Shown in pieces: positions 58,732-64,000 of a stretch of DNA of 64,000 nt (position 1 is the stretch's first letter; each line of letters begins with the position of its first letter). The notes beneath the pieces were generated by a model. That model was not told the DNA's origin. It saw only the letters and a program-made list of their open reading frames with translations, and made no database searches. A program made the translations under genes and the position numbers. This stretch comes from Lonicera japonica (taxonomy: Eukaryota > Streptophyta > Magnoliopsida > Dipsacales > Caprifoliaceae): assembly GCA_021464415.1 (NCBI GenBank), contig CM038464.1, positions 2,976,001 through 3,040,000 of the forward strand, in the 5' to 3' direction.

Positions 58732-59690
58732 GGTCGAATATTAATCCTATAGGAGGTGAATAGGGTTTAAGGTAAAAAATGCGAAATTTAAAATATTTTT
58801 GATAAATATTTAAACAATATATCAAGTAATATAAACTCGACATTAAATAAGAGTAATGAATAAAGAGCTTGGATTTCGAAAGAATTAACAGTAAAAGCCA
58901 ACGATGTTTTGTTTACGTGGTTCGGTTGTTTAGATCATACGTCCGCACTAAAAGTCGGTGCCCAAGAATTTTCACTATAAATCCTTTTATGGGTCAGGAA
59001 CAAATTGGTTAAAGTTCTTCAAACTCCAAGTATGAGAAACACACTCACATTATTCACACAATATCACAATATTGTTATATTATGAAAAAACATCTTATAA
59101 ATGAATAAATATAGTTTGTTTAGTGATACTCACCAATATACAATCATTTTCAAGTATTATGAAAATATAAGACGAAGCTAACTGATCAAAGTTTATAGCT
59201 CAATCACAATGATAATGATTAATTTAAATGATGATTTTTTGCAAGAAAGTGCTGATTGCTTTTTAATAGATGAAAATAAAGTCTTTTAAAGCCTTGGTAG
59301 TGTCTAAAAGTTCCCACAAAATTGGTTTTATAGTCCCTCTTTGGAATATAGCCGTTTTATTGCATTTAATGCAAAAAGTACAAATTCAACAGCTATATTC
59401 TGATGGTCATTAGTCGAGTGAGCAAAAGATTCTGCCACCTAACCAATTTTCAAATTGTTCCAAAAATCATTTCAATGCTTTGATAATGTTCCAAATATGT
59501 TTCGAAGAATGGACATATAGTTTTTGAACATTTAAACGTCTGTTTGATTTAGTTATGAATTAAAATTAAAAACAAGTATAAATTTTAAAAGATTTTTGTA
59601 AGTTGTTTTTATCAAAGCTAGTTTCGAATCATTCTTACGATATGATGAAATCATTATGTTTAAGTTATATAAGGTAATCAATCATTCTTA
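58732..59690 (-). mobile_element. Diverged copia LTR, solo fragment
   Basis: It follows the order of blocks in the LTR at 44469-45975: GGTGAATAGGGTTT near the inner end, an ACGTGGTTCGG block, the sequence around AACTGATCAAAGT, and a CGAATCATTCTTA block near 59630. It is much more diverged than the copy at 1-624. No gag or primer-binding site adjoins, so it is an old solo LTR or remnant. Confidence 0.65.
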
Positions 59691-61251
59691 AGGACAAAAA
59701 ATATGTCTTGTATTTTATTAATTTTTTTTGCATACCTGATGCAATTTAATTATACTAGTTTTACTACAAGATATAGTTGATATCGCAACATTTTTTAAAC
59801 GTCGAAAAAAGCTAGACGTTATATCAATTTAATTGCTTAAAATTTTAATATTACATTTATCCCATGTTTTGAATACACCATCTTACACCTTTGATCTTAT
59901 ACAAAGCCACTAACCACTTCACCAAAGCGATACATCAGTCAATAATCAACATTTCATCAATTATATACAAGATCTAAATATAAAATACTATTGTTATTTA
60001 ATTCATCATTATACAATAATGCAAAAGAATTAAATAAACAAAAATATATGTCAAGCCCTTTAGACAAATCAAAAAAAAATGCCAAAATTAAACTCATTTG
60101 CGGTGTTTTCTCACAAATGTCGTAAAATTTATGACTTTTTCTATGATAAATGCCGCAAAATTCAAGACGTTTGTGAAAAAAAGATTTTGCGCGACGTTTA
60201 TTACGCGATATTTCTAAAAACGTCGTGGCATGTACTAAAATAGCTTTAGCAATCATTGCAAAATTTTATAACGCAAATGTGCAAACGATGCAAATTGATA
60301 CATGTCATGACATTTTCATAAAATGTAGCATAAAAAAAGGTCGCAAAAATTAGAGGGAAAACGAGCTGGGCCGAACGAAAGATTGCTCAAACTTGACTCG
60401 TTCAAATTTTACTTATGTCTAAAGCTTGGCTCAAGCTCAAGCTTGGTTCAAGCTCGAGCTACTTTAAAGCAATATTGTTCAAGCTCAGCTTGATAAATAT
60501 TGACTTAATTCGCAATAAGCTCAGCTTGATAAATATTGACTTAATTCGCAATAAGTTATACTCGACTTGATAAGCCATTTCGAGGTTTTTTCAATCTCAA
60601 GCTTGAGCTTGTCCGTAAAAAACTTTTGCAGCTTCTAATTTAATCCTCCTAGCGGAAGTGTAAATTTATAAAGTAAACTTGATGGGATATGTTATACAAG
60701 TTTTCACTCCAACTTTTACTGGGAAAATAACTTTACTTGATTATAGAATACATATATGCATGAAATAGTACGAAGAACTAAATTAAATAAGATATGTACA
60801 ATCAAAAATCTTATATGAAAATATATATGTATATATAAAGTAATCAGTACACAAAATAGAATAAATAAACGATATTGAGAAATGACAAAAAATTAAAGCA
60901 CATAATAAATAAATATAACTAATCAAACAATTTAAACTTAAAAACCAAACATTCGAATACTTTGTCCAAGCCACAAAAATACCACCACATAGTTTAAATT
61001 ATTATGAAAACAATCCTAAACTATTTAAAACAAATATGTAATTAAAACCTCCATAAACTATTAAACTAGCTCTAAGCCGTCTTTATAAAAAAAGATTCAT
61101 CTAAGTCTTCGAGTTCCCCTGTACAAAAATGATAAAAGTTCGAAAGAAATAAAGAATGAAAATTGCATTCCATTGTCAAGTTTCAAGATGTTGGATATAA
61201 CAAAACTAAATAAAAAAAAATTATTTACATACCATTATCATATGTGACACT
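59691..61251. other. Repeat-rich intergenic DNA
   Basis: Around 59780-60360 a GACGTTT/AACGTC motif and its variants recur on both strands, which may be the subterminal part of a CACTA-type transposon. Around 60400-60620 AAGCTCAAGCTTG-like motifs recur and include an exact 36-bp tandem duplication (60481-60516 and 60517-60552). No gene is supported. Confidence 0.45.
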
Positions 61252-61492
61252 CAGTAGCATAGCCAGAAAATTGAAGCTGGGGGTGTGCAATTTGAATAAA
61301 CTCAAAAGTCAAAATAGTAATAATATAAATATGAAATTCTTACATCAACAAAAGTAATAAAATAAAGAAATTACCTACAATAATCCTCTTTGAGATTTAA
61401 TATTTTTAAAAAGGTTGAATGACAACTTTGTTATCGATGGACTCAAGTACATCCTTCTCGATATAAGCCGCCAAACAACCATTCATGAAATA

Positions 61493-61753
61493 TCATAACC
61501 GATTTCGTAGTTGACTTTTGATTATCTTCATCACTGAAAAAACTCTTTCAACTATTACAGTTGCTATGGGTAAGAGTAGAGCCAAGTTAATAAGCAAAAA
61601 GACCAATGGATAGACACAATGTTTCTTCAATCGAATCATTGTTTTACAAAAATCACTAACTGCAGCGATTATATACACTATTGTGGACTCCAAAATGTTT
61701 GTCAAATAAAGTCTTCTTCCTCCAATTATTAAAGTCTTCAACAATAAATGCAA
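61493..61753 (-). pseudogene. hAT transposase C-terminal dimerisation remnant
   Basis: The frame encodes YPLVFLLINLALLLPIATVI followed by VERVFSVMKIIKSQLRNRL. This is the hallmark hAT C-terminal (dimerisation) motif, in which the phrase ATxxVERxFSxMKxIK is conserved. Stops precede the frame. The catalytic core is not found between here and 61959. It belongs to the deleted hAT element. Confidence 0.8.
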
Positions 61754-61958
61754 GAACCTCCTTGCATTCCATTTAAATCTTTAAAAAGAAAACAGTACAA
61801 ACAATACGCTGCATCTTTTGATACACTATATTCCAACCAATCACTATAATCATTAAACCACGAAGAAACAAATCTACGCTTAACACGTCCTTACGTCCTT
61901 CACCAATCTAAGGAAAATCATGACTTTTTAGTTGACAATGGCCTTTTTGTAAATATGT

Positions 61959-62192
61959 TCATCTCATATTCTCTCTATCATTAGGATCATAAGATTGTAT
62001 ATTTTTTCTCAACCCCGAATCATATTGAACCTCTAAGTTAGAAGAAACATTTTGAGTGGGCGAAGATATATTTGTAGGATTGAAATCAACGTTCGGAATA
62101 GCGGAATTTATGCTTTGAATGGTAGAACTTGCACCTACATTTTGAGGATTGGAGGAGGAACGTGTTCCTATTTTGCAATAATACTTCTTCAT
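61959..62192 (-). pseudogene. hAT transposase N-terminal remnant
   Basis: The frame starts MKKYYCKIGTRSSSNPQ, then a Ser/Asn-rich stretch, and ends DSGLRKNIQSYDPNDRENMR. This matches the start of plant ZMYM1-like (TTF-domain) hAT transposases, which read DPGLR...YHPNDRE. The TTF zinc-finger domain that should follow is missing. Confidence 0.75.
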
Positions 62193-63361
62193 TCTAAAAC
62201 CAACCCTATAAATTCAACATTTATTCAATAAATAACTAATAATTAGACCTAAATTAATTAAACAATTAATTAATAATATACAATTAACTAAATAGTCTAA
62301 TAATATAAAATTATTCAATTATTCAAGAAATACACCCATTATAATACAACTAATCAAGAATAGAGCTAATATTCAATAACTAAATAAGTAAATCTAATTA
62401 TATAAAATTAGGGCTTTTTATCTAAATTACCAAATATTCAATAATCCATCAAAATTTCAAGAAATAAACTTCATTGTTCATATTATGCAATCAATCAAGA
62501 TATACACATCATAGTTCCTATTATATAAAATTAGGATTTTTTATTTAAATTACCAAATATTCAACAACCCATTAAAGTTTCAAGAAATACACTTCATTAA
62601 TAGTTCATATTATATAATCAATCAAGAAATATGCAAGTAATTAAGAAATAAATTTATAACTAATAAAAAAAATACTAATTTAGGGCTTATTTCAAGTCTT
62701 TAGAATATACCTTGGCTACTTGGCAATGGAGGCTGGAGTAGCGAAGTCGCGGCCCTTGTGGGTTCTGTGCAGACTGCCGTGGACTGTGGAAGGCTAGAGC
62801 TGAAAAGCTGTGTAGACCATAGATGTGCAGAGCTGTGAACTGAGAAAGTGAAAAGAGAAAAGAAAATGAAAGGAAGAAAATAAAAAGGGAACGAAGAAAA
62901 AGAAATAAACTAAAGGAAGAAGTACAGCAGTGAGTGAAGCATGATGTGCCCCACTGGCCATTGCCCCGTCAATGCATGAGAGATGAGTATTTTTTTTCTT
63001 ATTTACAATTAGGATCATAAACTATAAATTTATGCATATAAGTCCCTATTTTGTATTATTATTTTTTAAAATTGCTGAAAGTGCGCACCCCCTCGCCACA
63101 CTGTAGTTACGCCCCTGGTGACACTAGATAAGACAATATGGAACTACTCTAAGCATACTTTTTGCATAGACTTTTCATCACCCTACATATAGAAAAAACA
63201 TTATGAAATCCCATGTACAAACCAAAGCTTGCACAGTCTCTACTAATTAAATCAAATTCCAAACTATTCGTCTAAACTAAAACTCATTAAAATAATTGTA
63301 TATACCTCTACTAATTTTTCAACTCCCTAATCACAATGTAACTAATATATTCCCTATACAA

Positions 63362-63800
63362 ACCAAAACTTACACAATGTCTAGCTTTAAAGAGCTTCGA
63401 TATTGATTAAGAACTCGGCCTTCAATGTTAAATGCAGACTCAAAGGCTACTGTGCTAATAGGAATTAATAGTATATTATATTGCGGGCCATCTTTTACAG
63501 AAACTTAAGAGTATTAGCTTTCCACTAATCTAATGCACTAAATTCGACTTCTGAATAATCCTTAGCAACACAACGTCCTTCTTCTAAATAAATCTCCAAA
63601 TCTGATTTAGCTGGTTCAATTGTGTCTAACCTTTGAGCCCAATTATCAAATTCAACCTTACATTTTATTTTACCTTTAACGCTAGAAAAGGTAATATTGC
63701 TAAAAGAATTGGCCACTTGTGAATCACTATTGCTAACCACATTTGAGGTATAATCTTTAAAGCATAAATACTTCAGTTGGTATCGAATATGTATCGGTAT
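63362..63800 (-). pseudogene. Second hAT transposase remnant (RICESLEEPER-like C-terminus)
   Basis: On the minus strand the frame KSDLEIYLEEGRCVAKDYSE leads into EFSALD and a stop where LxWW would be expected. After a frame change it continues IPISTVAFESAFNIEGRVLN then QYRSSLK. This is the hAT dimerisation domain of BED-type, RICESLEEPER-like transposases. Several stops and at least one frameshift show that it is dead. It lies outside the 61252-63117 element and is of a different hAT lineage. Confidence 0.7.
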
Positions 63801-63945
63801 CGAATATTTATCATGCACAGATACACCGCCGATATGGTGGGATACGTACATGATACATATTGGAGTATCCGATATTTTTAAAATTTCGGATAGGTAGGGA
63901 TACCTGTGGGATACTAGAGAGATACCTGCAGGATACGATAGGGTA
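63770..63945. repeat. GATAC-rich degenerate repeat
   Basis: GATAC, GTATC and GTATCG occur more than a dozen times within about 175 bp on both strands. It adjoins the hAT remnant and may be its subterminal region. Confidence 0.6.
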
Positions 63946-64000
63946 AGTTTTGTAAAAAAAAAATTATTGGGTTTGCTTTAGAAATAACAAATAATTCTTT

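Larger units (their letters stand above)
61252..63117 (-). mobile_element. Deleted hAT element (ZMYM1-like transposase type)
   Basis: The element is 1866 bp and flanked by a perfect 8-bp duplication, GTGACACT (61244-61251 and 63118-63125). Its ends are CAGTAGCATAGCCAG on the left and the inverse of CAGGGGCGTAACTACAG on the right, each followed by a GGGGGTG block about 25 bases inward. Remnants of both ends of a hAT transposase lie inside on the minus strand. The central part is missing. Confidence 0.9.

Overview
This is nuclear DNA from a flowering plant, most likely a eudicot. The genes have many short introns with GT-AG borders, the non-coding DNA is very AT-rich, and the recognisable proteins (EXO70A1-type exocyst subunit, CTF7/ECO1 cohesin acetyltransferase, LOB-domain factor, Nudix hydrolase) match plant families. 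The species cannot be fixed from the sequence alone. There are no operons, CRISPR arrays or rRNA/tRNA genes.

Host genes are few. An intact 12-exon EXO70A1-like gene lies on the minus strand at 5164-12669 (677 residues after splicing). A 4-exon gene for an unrecognised plant protein of about 188 residues lies on the minus strand at 34643-36720. A 6-exon CTF7/ECO1 gene lies on the minus strand at 54454-56891 (366 residues, with unusual substitutions in its acetyl-CoA loop). A broken Nudix hydrolase gene lies on the plus strand at 49763-53245. The two complete gene models splice in frame throughout.

Most of the rest is transposable elements, many with clear ends and target-site duplications. 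They include: nested TTA-flanked Tourist/PIF-type elements (917-2563, 1845-2129, 14124-14619, 39076-39308, 39312-46277, probably 30237-32984); a cluster of long foldback hairpins (15000-16466); a 5.8-kb Mutator-like element with long inverted repeats and a 10-bp duplication (19794-25590); a SINE in intron 4 of EXO70 with a 16-bp duplication; a 5'-truncated LINE with a 10-bp duplication (53590-54107); a deleted hAT element with an 8-bp duplication (61252-63117); a second hAT transposase remnant at the right edge; a Helitron 3' end near 28393; and three Ty1/copia LTR regions of one family (1-624, 39889-45975, 58732-59690).

The most notable object is the copia element at 39889-45975. It keeps an LTR, primer-binding site, gag and the start of pol on the minus strand. 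Integrase, reverse transcriptase and RNase H are absent. In their place, in antisense, is an intact 256-codon reading frame for a LOB-domain (LBD/AS2-like) transcription factor. It looks like a non-autonomous retrotransposon carrying a host regulatory gene. The element itself sits inside a TTA-flanked Tourist-type element.
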